The notes under the pieces are model-generated. The model saw nothing but the letters and a program-made list of their open reading frames with translations, had not been told where the DNA came from and did not search any database. DNA of 64,000 nucleotides from contig JAQGJP010000033.1 in assembly GCA_028290545.1 (NCBI GenBank), positions 1-64,000 of the forward strand, read 5' to 3'. Source of the DNA: Rhizobium sp. Lineage in GTDB: Bacteria; Pseudomonadota; Alphaproteobacteria; Rhizobiales; Rhizobiaceae. Positions 16,601 through 25,369 of the stretch are shown in pieces. Position 1 is the stretch's first letter. Every line of letters starts with the position of its first letter. A program made the position numbers and the translations under genes.

Positions 16601-17461
16601 TCACGCTTGGACGAGGGAAGATGCCTGTGCGACCGGCGCCGCGGTGCGCTGGGCCGTGTCGCGCTTGCGCCGTTCGGCAGGCGAGCCTACGGGAATGGCG
16701 GCGAGCAACGCCCGCGTGTAGTCGTGGCGCGGATTGGAATACAACGTTTCGACGTCGCCGCTTTCGACCACCTTGCCACGGTGCATAACGGCGACCTTGC
16801 GGCTGATATGCCTGATGACGCCGAGATCGTGCGAGATAAACAGCATGGTGAGTCCAAGCTTTTCGCGCAGGTCCATCAAGAGGTTGATGATCTGGGCCTG
16901 TACGGATACGTCGAGCGCGCTGACCGCCTCGTCGCAGATTACCATTTCCGGCCGCATGATCAGCGCCCGGGCGATGACCGCGCGCTGCAACTGCCCGCCT
17001 GACAACTGGGTCGGATAGCGATCGCCGAGCGATCCCAGCCCGACCAGGTCGAGCATGTCGGCAACGCGCCTGTCGCGGGCGTGGCGATCGAGGGCCTCAT
17101 GCGTCGCAAGCGCTTCATCGATCTGCCGGCCGATCGCGAGGCGCGGATCGATGACGCCCGAAGGGTTCTGGAAGATCACCTGCACCAGTCGCCGCTGGCG
17201 GCGCCAGTCGCGCGAGCCGACCGGCGCGTAAGGTTGTCCGTCGAAGAGGACCTTTCCCGAGCTCACGGCTTCGATGCCGGCTGCGAGGCGGCCCAGGGTG
17301 GATTTGCCGCTGCCGCTTTCGCCGACAATGCCGAGCGTTTCGCCCGGTGCGACCGAAAGGCTGACGCCATCGACGGCGCGGAAGCTTGTCTTCCGCCCCC
17401 AGAAGCCGGCATTGGCAGCGTATTCGCGGGTAACCGCGTCGAGAACCAGAGTACCGCTCAT
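16601..17461 (-). CDS. ABC transporter ATP-binding protein, DppF/OppF type
   Basis: From the ATG at 17461 the protein has 286 residues. Walker A is GESGSGKST (about residues 44-52), the signature is LSGGQLQRAVIARAL, Walker B is MVICDEAVSALD and the switch histidine is in FISHDLGV. The C-terminal extension includes YTRALLAAIP, typical of oligopeptide-class ATPases. Its start overlaps the stop of the partner ATPase by ATGA. It energises import through the two permeases further down the operon. Confidence 0.93.
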   Translation of the reverse strand: MSGTLVLDAVTREYAANAGFWGRKTSFRAVDGVSLSVAPGETLGIVGESGSGKSTLGRLAAGIEAVSSGKVLFDGQPYAPVGSRDWRRQRRLVQVIFQNPSGVIDPRLAIGRQIDEALATHEALDRHARDRRVADMLDLVGLGSLGDRYPTQLSGGQLQRAVIARALIMRPEMVICDEAVSALDVSVQAQIINLLMDLREKLGLTMLFISHDLGVIRHISRKVAVMHRGKVVESGDVETLYSNPRHDYTRALLAAIPVGSPAERRKRDTAQRTAAPVAQASSLVQA

Positions 17462-18492
17462 TGTGCCGTCTCCTTCGATGCAAAATGGCAAGCCGCCAGC
17501 GATTGCGTCCCCGGCACGGGGGCCAGGGCTGGTGTCGTGCCGCAGATGGGCCGGGCCTTGGGGCAGCGCGGCGCAAAGGCGCAGCCGGCTGGCCGGTTCC
17601 TGGGCGAGGGCACGACGCCCTCGATTGATTCGAGACGGCCGGCACTGGCCCTGCCGCCCTGCACCCTGCAGCGCATCAACGCTTGCGTATAGGGATGCGC
17701 CGGCCGTTCGAAGAGATCGTCGGCCGTGCCCTGCTCGACCACGCGCCCGGCATACATTACCGCCACGGTGTCGGCGATTTCTGCGACGACACCGAGATCA
17801 TGGGTGACGAACACCAGCGCCATGCCGGTTTCGGCTTGCAGGCGCTTCAACAGCTTGAGGATTTGCGCCTGGATGGTGACGTCGAGCGCCGTCGTCGGCT
17901 CGTCGGCGATCAGCAGTCTTGGATGGCAGGCCAGCGCCATCGCGATCATCACGCGCTGGCACATGCCGCCGGAAAGCTGGTGCGGATAGGCTTGGGCGTT
18001 GCGCGCGGGATCCGGGATGCCGACGTGCTCCAGCAGGGCGAGCGTTTCCGCCTCGGCTTCCTGCGCGCTCTTGCCGGAATGGATGAGAATGGATTCCGCG
18101 ATCTGCCGGCCCACCCGCTGCACGGGATTGAGCGAAGCCATCGGGTTCTGGAAGATCATCGCGGCGTCGCGGCCGCGCATGGCGTTGAGTTCGTACTCCG
18201 GGCGCCCGACGAGTTCCTCGCCGAAAAGCTTGATCGACCCGGATTTGATCGACAGCGGCGCGGTCAGCAGCATCAGCGCCGACATGCAGGTCAGGCTCTT
18301 GCCACAGCCGCTCTCGCCGACGAGGCACAGCGTTTCGCCCGGCGCGACGCTGAGCGACAGCGACTGGACGAGGGAATAGTTGCCGGTTCCGACCGTGAGG
18401 TCACGGATCTCCATGGCGGCCGGCACTGCGGCAGCCAGCGGCGTGGGAGCGGGGGAAGCAATGCTTCCCCCGGGATTGTAGACGGATGTCAC
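17458..18492 (-). CDS. ABC transporter ATP-binding protein, DppD/OppD type
   Basis: The 344-residue protein starts with GTG, overlapping the binding-protein stop as GTGA. Walker A is GESGCGKSL (about residues 58-66), the signature [15 protein letters not shown] and Walker [14 protein letters not shown] cysteine-containing C-terminal tail ([21 protein letters not shown]) matches the region that binds an iron-sulfur cluster in some OppD/DppD proteins. A glycine- and alanine-rich leader of about 25 residues precedes the first strand (MEIRDL), so a later start is possible. Confidence 0.92.
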   Translation of the reverse strand: MTSVYNPGGSIASPAPTPLAAAVPAAMEIRDLTVGTGNYSLVQSLSLSVAPGETLCLVGESGCGKSLTCMSALMLLTAPLSIKSGSIKLFGEELVGRPEYELNAMRGRDAAMIFQNPMASLNPVQRVGRQIAESILIHSGKSAQEAEAETLALLEHVGIPDPARNAQAYPHQLSGGMCQRVMIAMALACHPRLLIADEPTTALDVTIQAQILKLLKRLQAETGMALVFVTHDLGVVAEIADTVAVMYAGRVVEQGTADDLFERPAHPYTQALMRCRVQGGRASAGRLESIEGVVPSPRNRPAGCAFAPRCPKARPICGTTPALAPVPGTQSLAACHFASKETAQ

Positions 18493-20069
18493 TTCGCTGC
18501 CTTCGTGTCAGTTAGATTATAGGGACGCAGGTCCATGTAGTAGAAGGTGTATGGCTGCCACTTGAGCGACTTGCGGATGCCATAGGTCTCGAGCGGCTGG
18601 TAGAGGATGGTGCCCGGCGCTTCGTCTTCCCAGGTGTCGAGCAGTTGCTTGGCCAGGGCCTGGCGCTTGGGCAGGTCGACCTCGGTCGAGAGCTGGGTGC
18701 CGATCGCGTTGAACTTGTCCGAGCTCCACATCTTCCAGGTCTTCTGGTCCGCACCATAGGGACCCCACGAGGCCCAGACGCCGCCGAGCGGATCGGGATA
18801 ACGGGTCGAGTTCGACCAGGTGCGGATCATCAGCTGGTCCAGCGGCATCGAGTCGAGAGTTTCGGTGACGTTGAGCGTGGCGTTGACGCCGACAGCCTTC
18901 CACATCTCGATGATGGCCTGCGCGGCCGGCACCGAGTTCAGGGAGTAGTTGCCCTGGGTGCTGTAGGTGATTTCCTCACCCTTGTAGCCGGCGGCTGCCA
19001 ACAGTGCCTTGGCCTTCTCGGGGTTGTACTCGAAGCCCGGACGCGAGGCGTCGTACATGTCGCCATACTCGGGATACTGGTGGCTCTTCGGCACGATCGC
19101 CTTGCCGTTCCAGAGCGCATCGACGAGCAGCTTGCGGTCGATGGCCAGGCCCAGTGCCTGACGGACCCGCTTGTCGGCGAGAACCGGATTGTGGGTGTTA
19201 TAGGCAAGCACGTGCGAGTTCGCCAGCACGACGCTGCGGGTCTCGATTTCCGGATAGCCGTTGATCTGCTCGATCTGGTCCGGGGCAACGTTGGTGATCA
19301 TGTCGAATTCGCCGCTGATCAGGCCCGCGACGCGCACTGCCGGCTCCGGCACCTTGCGGAAGGTGACCGATGCGGCAGTCGGCTTGCCGCCGAAATAGTC
19401 GTCGTTGGCAAGCAGTCGAATGTACTGGTCGGTCTTGTATTCGGCGAGCTTGAAGGGACCGGTACCAACCGGGAAGTGTGGGATGCCGCCATCGGTCTTG
19501 GCCTTTTCCAGCCAATCCTGCTTGTTGACGATCCAGGAGGCCCATGAGGACAACCGCTGTTCGATCAACGGATCGGGCTTCTTGGTGACGAAGCGCACGG
19601 TCAGCGGATCAACCGCCTCGATGTGGTCGAGCACCACGAAATACCCCTTGCCCTCGGGGAGCTTGGAATCGGCGCCGGTCATGCGTTCCGGCGAGAAGGT
19701 GAAGACCACGTCGTCGGCTGTAAGCGGAGCGCCGTTGTGGAATTTCACGCCGGCGCGCAGCTTCAGTTCGAGCGTACGGTCGTCGATATGCTTCCAGCTT
19801 TCAGCGAGGCCCGGGACCAGCTTGGAACCGCTGCCATCTGCCTGTGAAAGGAAATCGCGGCGGATCAGCGTATCGAAGATATTGTAATTGATCCGCGTTC
19901 CGACGTTGGACAGTTCCTTGGCCGGCTCGAGCGTGGCCGGATGGTCGGCTACGGCGATCACCAGATTGGGCCTTGTATCGGCAGCGGCTGCCGGCAGGGC
20001 CAGCGAGGCGACGGCGATCATGATCAGCGACGCGATGGTCGGGAGATGGAGTAGTTTTGAAATCCGCAT
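18489..20069 (-). CDS. Family 5 extracellular solute-binding protein
   Basis: The 526-residue protein has an N-terminal signal peptide (IASLIMIAVASLALPAAAA, cleavage near residue 30). It has hallmark segments of the DppA/OppA class: LVPGLAESWKHID, KFHNGAPLTADDVVFTF, VGTGPFKLAEYK and KRVRQALGLAIDRK. It would capture the ligand in the periplasm and hand it to the permeases downstream. Family 5 proteins bind peptides, nickel chelates, sugars and phosphodiester opines. The phosphodiesterase genes in the operon favour a phosphodiester ligand. The presumed promoter lies upstream with overlapping palindromes at 20162-20182. Confidence 0.92.
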   Translation of the reverse strand: MRISKLLHLPTIASLIMIAVASLALPAAAADTRPNLVIAVADHPATLEPAKELSNVGTRINYNIFDTLIRRDFLSQADGSGSKLVPGLAESWKHIDDRTLELKLRAGVKFHNGAPLTADDVVFTFSPERMTGADSKLPEGKGYFVVLDHIEAVDPLTVRFVTKKPDPLIEQRLSSWASWIVNKQDWLEKAKTDGGIPHFPVGTGPFKLAEYKTDQYIRLLANDDYFGGKPTAASVTFRKVPEPAVRVAGLISGEFDMITNVAPDQIEQINGYPEIETRSVVLANSHVLAYNTHNPVLADKRVRQALGLAIDRKLLVDALWNGKAIVPKSHQYPEYGDMYDASRPGFEYNPEKAKALLAAAGYKGEEITYSTQGNYSLNSVPAAQAIIEMWKAVGVNATLNVTETLDSMPLDQLMIRTWSNSTRYPDPLGGVWASWGPYGADQKTWKMWSSDKFNAIGTQLSTEVDLPKRQALAKQLLDTWEDEAPGTILYQPLETYGIRKSLKWQPYTFYYMDLRPYNLTDTKAAK

Positions 20070-20759
20070 GGTCTTTCCTAGTGGTTCGTGATGCCGCGCT
20101 CACTAGGTTTCGAACATTACAGATCTGTGACAAATGCACGAAAGGCGGCACCGGCGATGCTTTATGCGCATAAGCTTATGCGACCGGCGTTCTGTCGGGC
20201 AGTGAGAGCTGGCTCGGGGTGCTTGAACAGATCCGGGCATTTGGCCAAGTGGATTCCGGCCTCGATTATGCTGTTTGCGGACCGGCATCAGCGCGTTCGG
20301 TAAGCCTGGTCCGGTGTTTGCCGGTCAATCGACGAATGCGGGCGTCAGGTGTTGTTGAAGGTCAGATACCGGCCGATGCCGGCTTGGGCTTCCGGATCGC
20401 TGCACCGCGCGATCCTCTGATCGAGCCGCGTGCGAGAAGCATGCGGCAGTCCTTTTTTGGTATTACTGTAGGACCTCGATATTAACCTTGCCGCCGGATA
20501 AATGGAGTTCTTTTTGTACATTTGCTTGTATCAGTTCGAGACAGCTTAATTTTTCAGTGCACAAAATAATTGCAAGTAGAATAATTTTAGGCAGACCAGG
20601 AGCTGCCTCTCGTAATAATCCGAGAAACAGGTGTTTCAAAACGATTATCCCTGGAGCCGAGCCGTATACCCGGCTTCCGATTCGTCGCTTTATGGTAGTT
20701 GACTAAATTTACATTATGCTAATTATTAAGGAAAGGTAAATCGATATGGAGTTTACGCC
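20070..20759. other. Divergent intergenic region between the family 5 importer and the cellulose operon
   Basis: This 690-base region carries the operator-like palindromes at 20162-20182 near the importer and an AT-rich stretch (20500-20735) before bcsA. A small inverted repeat AGGCAG/CTGCCT lies at 20589-20608. A weak promoter-like TTGACT at 20699 with TTATTA 18 bases later precedes bcsA. Short frames here lack family features. Confidence 0.5.
20162..20182 (-). promoter_or_regulatory. Overlapping palindromes, candidate operator of the phosphodiester-import operon
   Basis: CGCATAAGCTTATGCG (20167-20182) is a perfect 16-bp palindrome and overlaps a second one, TTATGCGCATAA (20162-20173). The heptamer TTATGCG thus occurs three times in alternating orientation. 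The site lies about 95-115 bases upstream of the binding-protein start. No regulator gene is in the operon, so the binding protein is unknown. Confidence 0.6.
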
Positions 20760-22973
20760 ATGTTGCGTACAGTTTCTCTGTCTATATGGATGATATCTGC
20801 GCTGGCCATCTTTTCTCTCGTCTTTCAGCCAGTAGGTGCAGATATTCAACTTCTTGTCTCTGTAATAACAATCGTCTTCCTTTTTGTTATTACCCGCTTC
20901 AAAGCAAAAGGGCCTTGGAGATATATCGCTCTGGCAACAGCCAGCATCATTGTGCTTCGCTATGCTTATTGGCGTACAACGAGCACATTGCCGCCGATCG
21001 ATGATCTGGTCTCCTTTATCCCCGGAATCGTGCTCTACATCGCAGAAATGTTCTGCATTTTCATGTTCCTGATCAGTGTGTTCGTGGTTTCCGACCCGAT
21101 AACGCGCAAGCCCGCCAGGAAGCAGGAAGATCAGGATCTGCCCACGGTCGATGTCTTTGTGCCCTCCTACAACGAGAGCAAGGAAATACTCTCGCTAACG
21201 CTCGGCGCCGCCGTCGCCATGGATTATCCCCGCGACAAGTTCAATGTTTACTTGCTTGACGATGGCGGCACCGACCAAAAGCGCAACAACGCCGATGCCG
21301 ATATCGCCGAAGCCGCCACGCAGCGCGGCAATGAACTCAGGCAGCTCTGCGCAGAACTCGGCGCGCTCTATCTGACCCGCCCGGAAAACGTTCACGCAAA
21401 GGCGGGCAACCTCAATTCAGGTCTTGAACGGACATCCGGCGAAGTGATTGCAGTATTCGACGCCGACCATGCGCCGGAACGCAACTTCCTCCGCGAAACC
21501 ATCGGTTATTTTGCGGAAGATCCGGACCTTTTCCTTGTCCAGACACCACATTTCTTCGCCAATCCCGATCCGGTCGAACGCAATCTTGGAACCTACAAGA
21601 ACATGCCGGCGGAGAACGAAATGTTCTATTCGACCATCCAGAAGGGCCTCGACCGCTGGAACGCCTCGTTCTTCTGCGGCTCCGCAGCCCTGCTGCGCCG
21701 GGAAGCACTCGAGGAAGTCGGAGGCTTCTCGGGCATCACCATTACCGAGGACTGCGAGACGGCGCTCGAACTTCATTCCCGAGGCTGGAACAGTGTCTAT
21801 GTCGACAAGCCCCTGATTACGGGCCTTCAACCGGAGACTTTCGCGAGCTTCATCGGCCAGCGTTCCCGCTGGTGCCGCGGCATGGTGCAGATCCTTCTGC
21901 TCAAGAACCCGCTGTTCAAGCAGGGTCTGACCTTCGCACAGCGCATCAGCTATATGTCCAGCTGCTTCTTCTGGATGTTTCCCTTCGTCAGGGCGACCTT
22001 CCTGTTGGCGCCGGTGCTTTTCATCCTCTTCAACCTGAAGATCTTCAATGCGTCGGCTGCGGAATTCGTTTCCTACACCGTCACATATCTGGTCGCTTCG
22101 GAGATCCTCCGGAACTATCTGTTCGGCAATGTTCGCTGGCCCTGGATTTCCGAACTCTACGAATATGTGCAGTCGGTATTTCTGGTCCGTGCCATCATCA
22201 GCGTTCTGCTCAACCCCCGCAAGCCGACCTTCAATGTAACGGACAAGGGCGTATCGTTGACGCAGAGGCAGCTCTCGGAACTCGCCTGGCCGTTCTTCGC
22301 GATCTTCGTCGGCCTGGCATTCGTGCTCTACATGGCGATCCACCGGTACCAGACCGAACCGGCACTTGGCGACCTGATCATCATCACCGGCGCTTGGAAC
22401 CTGCTTAACCTGATCATTGCCGGGGCGGCCCTGGGTATCGTCACCGAACAACCCACCGATAATGAAGGCATCAGCCTTCCGTCTGCCAGACAGGCGGAGA
22501 TCCAGATCGGTGATCGCAGCATTCCGGTCACGGTGCGTCGAATCTCCGCCCAGAAGGCCGAGATCGAGATCCGCCGGGGCGTGGCCGCCAATCTCCGCAA
22601 GGGCGACTATGCGCGGCTGGCACTCGTCAACCCGCCCGAAGGAATGGTCATTACCTCCATTCCGCTGTTCGTCGGCAAACCGATCAGCATGGATCATCGG
22701 AGCTTTTCGGTCGATTTCGACGCCGATACCCAGCATTTCGCGGCAATCGCAAACCTGATGCTGAACGATCTCGATCTGCCGCGGCAGTTGCGCCAGAAAC
22801 GTCAGCGTGGACGGATGTATCTGCCGGCCCTGCTGCAATTGCTGAAATGGGCGATTGTCTGCCCGTTCCTGGCCACCGCCGCCGCCCTGTCATCCAAACC
22901 GGACGCAGAACGTGTCACGCGCAGACGTCGCGAGCTTGCTGACAAAGCCAAGGCCGCCGCCAAAGCCATCTGA
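20760..22973 (+). CDS. bcsA: Cellulose synthase catalytic subunit
   Basis: The 737-residue membrane glycosyltransferase joins UDP-glucose units into beta-1,4-glucan and threads the chain through its own channel. It has N-terminal membrane helices, then the GT2 motifs: DDGGTDQKRN (near 166), DADHAP (near 235), ITEDCE (near 328) and QRSRWCRG (Q-x2-RW, near 368), followed by further helices. The region from about 560 should be the cyclic-di-GMP-binding PilZ domain, but it reads TEQPTDNEGISLPSAR and later RRISAQKAEIEI. I find neither the RxxxR motif nor the D/NxSxxG motif. GGAG lies eight bases before the ATG. It heads an operon with bcsB, bcsZ and a fourth gene. Confidence 0.95.
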   Translation: MLRTVSLSIWMISALAIFSLVFQPVGADIQLLVSVITIVFLFVITRFKAKGPWRYIALATASIIVLRYAYWRTTSTLPPIDDLVSFIPGIVLYIAEMFCIFMFLISVFVVSDPITRKPARKQEDQDLPTVDVFVPSYNESKEILSLTLGAAVAMDYPRDKFNVYLLDDGGTDQKRNNADADIAEAATQRGNELRQLCAELGALYLTRPENVHAKAGNLNSGLERTSGEVIAVFDADHAPERNFLRETIGYFAEDPDLFLVQTPHFFANPDPVERNLGTYKNMPAENEMFYSTIQKGLDRWNASFFCGSAALLRREALEEVGGFSGITITEDCETALELHSRGWNSVYVDKPLITGLQPETFASFIGQRSRWCRGMVQILLLKNPLFKQGLTFAQRISYMSSCFFWMFPFVRATFLLAPVLFILFNLKIFNASAAEFVSYTVTYLVASEILRNYLFGNVRWPWISELYEYVQSVFLVRAIISVLLNPRKPTFNVTDKGVSLTQRQLSELAWPFFAIFVGLAFVLYMAIHRYQTEPALGDLIIITGAWNLLNLIIAGAALGIVTEQPTDNEGISLPSARQAEIQIGDRSIPVTVRRISAQKAEIEIRRGVAANLRKGDYARLALVNPPEGMVITSIPLFVGKPISMDHRSFSVDFDADTQHFAAIANLMLNDLDLPRQLRQKRQRGRMYLPALLQLLKWAIVCPFLATAAALSSKPDAERVTRRRRELADKAKAAAKAI

Positions 22974-22996
22974 GTTCGTAAACGAGGAATGTAGTC

Positions 22997-25369
22997 ATGT
23001 CTCTTCATCAGCCTTTCGCCATGCTCCTGCTCTCCTCCCTTGCTGCAACGACAACGTTGTCGTCTGCCAAGGCGGCTGAGCCTGCGCCGTTCCAGCTCAA
23101 TCAGACAACCGTTGCTCCGGTCATCCAGCAGAACACTCTCGGCGGCAATTTGCGCAAGATGGCCGCAAATCAGTTCGAACTGTTCTTTGGTGGAGAATAT
23201 GCCAGCCGCACGCTGTCGTTCTTCGCATTGCCCGACGAGGCGGCGACATCCTCGACGCTCGTCCTGACCCTTCAAACGGCCATTTCGGTGGCGCCTGAAC
23301 AGTCCAGGATGGTCGTCAAGGTCAATGGTGCCGATGTCGGTTCGACCGGTCTCATCGCCGGCAGCCCGCGCCGTATCGAGTTCAATGTACCGGCGGGCGT
23401 TATCCATCCGGGATATAACGCTGTGACGATCGAAGCCGATCAGCGGCATCGCGTCGATTGCAGCATCAACGCGACCTACGAACTGTGGACCAAGATCGAC
23501 CCGGAACAGAGCGGCTTTCTCTACGCAAACAGCGCCAAGTCAAATCTATCGTTGGTCGATCTGCTGCCGCTCTCGGGAACCACGAATGGCCGCACCGCCA
23601 TCCGCATCATTCTGCCCCCGGAAGCGCAGATGGGAGAATTCGACCGGGCATTGAATGTTGTCCAGGCTCTGACGATCCTTGGCAATTTCAATCATCCGGC
23701 GGTCGAATTCGCCTCGACCCCCGGCACGGGCGCCGGCATTGATGTTTACCTCGGCACCAAGGCCGAGCTGGCGTCCATGCTCGGAAGCGGGCACAGGTCC
23801 GTCACCTCGGATGACCCTATTGTCGTGGAAGCCGCGGACAAGGACGACCGCAAGCGCCTGGTTATCAGCGGCACAGATAAGAGCGATCTCGATACTCGCG
23901 CCCTGGAACTCGCTTCCCTCGCTGCGGCAGACCATCCTGTCGGAACAGCACAAGGCCTGAATGCCCTTGTCAATCTGAAGGGAAGGACGCTGACACCGGG
24001 ACAGAAAGTGTCGCTGTCGGAGCTGGGCTATACCGCGAAGCGCTTTGCCGGACGATATTCCGTCTCGCAACTCAATTTCACCATGCCGTCGGACTTCTAT
24101 CCCGGCGACTATTCGAGCATGAACCTTCACCTGAACGCGCTCTATGTCGGCGGTCTTGCACCGGAGGCGGTGTTGTCCATCAAGGCCAACAGCAAGGTCG
24201 TCGCCAATATCCCGCTGAGCTCGACGCGTGAAGGCGAGATCAAGGACCAGCGTCTGCCGATTCCGTTCAGCGTTCTCAGGCCGGGCCAGAACACGCTTCA
24301 GATCGAAGCACGACTGCCGTCGCATCTCGACAATGCCTGCGACTCGGTGGACAAGGCATCTGCGGCAGTCAGACTGTCGATCAGCGACAATTCCTATCTT
24401 GAGATCCCGGATTACGCCCGGATCGGTCGTTATCCAGACATCGCTGTGCTGACATCCGGCCTGACGCCGAAACGCGAAGGCGAAGCAGATCCACTGACTT
24501 ATCTGTTCGTGCCGAGCTATGAAAAGCAGGGCATGAATGCGGCCGCGACCTTCATTGCCAAGATGGCTTATTCCTCAGGCAGGATCAAAAGGGTGGAATT
24601 CACCTCGATGCTGCCGGAGCTCGACACAACCAATCTCATCGCTTTCGGCAGTTTCGACACCCTGCCGTCTGAACTGATGACGAGGATGAAGCTCGACTTC
24701 ATCAACATCAGGAGCGCTTCCGTCAAGGCGTCGCCTCTCGAAGTCGCCAGCCTGGACAATCGTGCTTTACCGACGCTGACAACACAAACCACCAGCGATG
24801 CTCCCGATCTCGCTTCGCTGTGGTCAAGGACGGCAAACGTTTCAGACTATGCCAATGCCTTTATGCAGGCTCCAGTCGCCCAATCCACCGCTGCGCTGAA
24901 CGCCGTCAAGCATATGGCGGCCGCGGAAATGCAGAAGTTGAACCTGAAATATCTGCCGTCGCTGCTCGACGAGCGGCGTGAGGAAACGTTCTCGCCATCT
25001 GCCGATGCAACGCTCGTGGTGGCACAGGAAAGTTCGGATACCGGTGGTGTCTGGACTGTGATCGCCTCGCGCAAGGCAGAAACCATCGAAACGCAGACTG
25101 ACATCCTGACGGATTATAATGTCTGGAACAAGCTGGGAGGTGCTGTTCAGAGCCTTTCCGACACCGGCGAGATCCTCGATCAGAAGGTCAGCGCCCGGGA
25201 ATATCTTTTCCAGACCCAGCCCATGACCATTTCCAACAGCCGGCTCGTCGCTGCGGGTTGGCTCGCCAACAACGCCGAAATCTACGTCAGCGCTTTGCTG
25301 GGCGCAGCCATCCTGCTCGGCATCGGCACCTTCCTGGTTCTGGTTACGGGGCGCCGCACCAATGGATAA
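22997..25369 (+). CDS. bcsB: Cellulose synthase periplasmic subunit
   Basis: The 790-residue protein starts with a signal peptide (PFAMLLLSSLAATTTLSSAKA) and ends with a single membrane helix (YVSALLGAAILLGIGTFLVLVTGRR), the topology of BcsB. The body has paired carbohydrate-binding-like and flavodoxin-like modules; the DFYPGDYSSMNLHLNALYVGG segment fits the second binding module. It anchors to BcsA and guides the nascent glucan through the periplasm. It follows bcsA by 23 bases and overlaps bcsZ by 8 bases. Confidence 0.93.
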   Translation: MSLHQPFAMLLLSSLAATTTLSSAKAAEPAPFQLNQTTVAPVIQQNTLGGNLRKMAANQFELFFGGEYASRTLSFFALPDEAATSSTLVLTLQTAISVAPEQSRMVVKVNGADVGSTGLIAGSPRRIEFNVPAGVIHPGYNAVTIEADQRHRVDCSINATYELWTKIDPEQSGFLYANSAKSNLSLVDLLPLSGTTNGRTAIRIILPPEAQMGEFDRALNVVQALTILGNFNHPAVEFASTPGTGAGIDVYLGTKAELASMLGSGHRSVTSDDPIVVEAADKDDRKRLVISGTDKSDLDTRALELASLAAADHPVGTAQGLNALVNLKGRTLTPGQKVSLSELGYTAKRFAGRYSVSQLNFTMPSDFYPGDYSSMNLHLNALYVGGLAPEAVLSIKANSKVVANIPLSSTREGEIKDQRLPIPFSVLRPGQNTLQIEARLPSHLDNACDSVDKASAAVRLSISDNSYLEIPDYARIGRYPDIAVLTSGLTPKREGEADPLTYLFVPSYEKQGMNAAATFIAKMAYSSGRIKRVEFTSMLPELDTTNLIAFGSFDTLPSELMTRMKLDFINIRSASVKASPLEVASLDNRALPTLTTQTTSDAPDLASLWSRTANVSDYANAFMQAPVAQSTAALNAVKHMAAAEMQKLNLKYLPSLLDERREETFSPSADATLVVAQESSDTGGVWTVIASRKAETIETQTDILTDYNVWNKLGGAVQSLSDTGEILDQKVSAREYLFQTQPMTISNSRLVAAGWLANNAEIYVSALLGAAILLGIGTFLVLVTGRRTNG

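Noticed and set aside
11803-20069. Naming the operon as a true agrocinopine (acc) operon
   Set aside because: Only family-level similarity is visible. It has an extra ENPP-type enzyme, a different phosphatase and no linked AccR-like regulator, and no identity value was computed.
20088-20303. A 71-codon plus-strand frame upstream of the binding-protein gene
   Set aside because: No ribosome-binding site or family features; it runs through the candidate operator.
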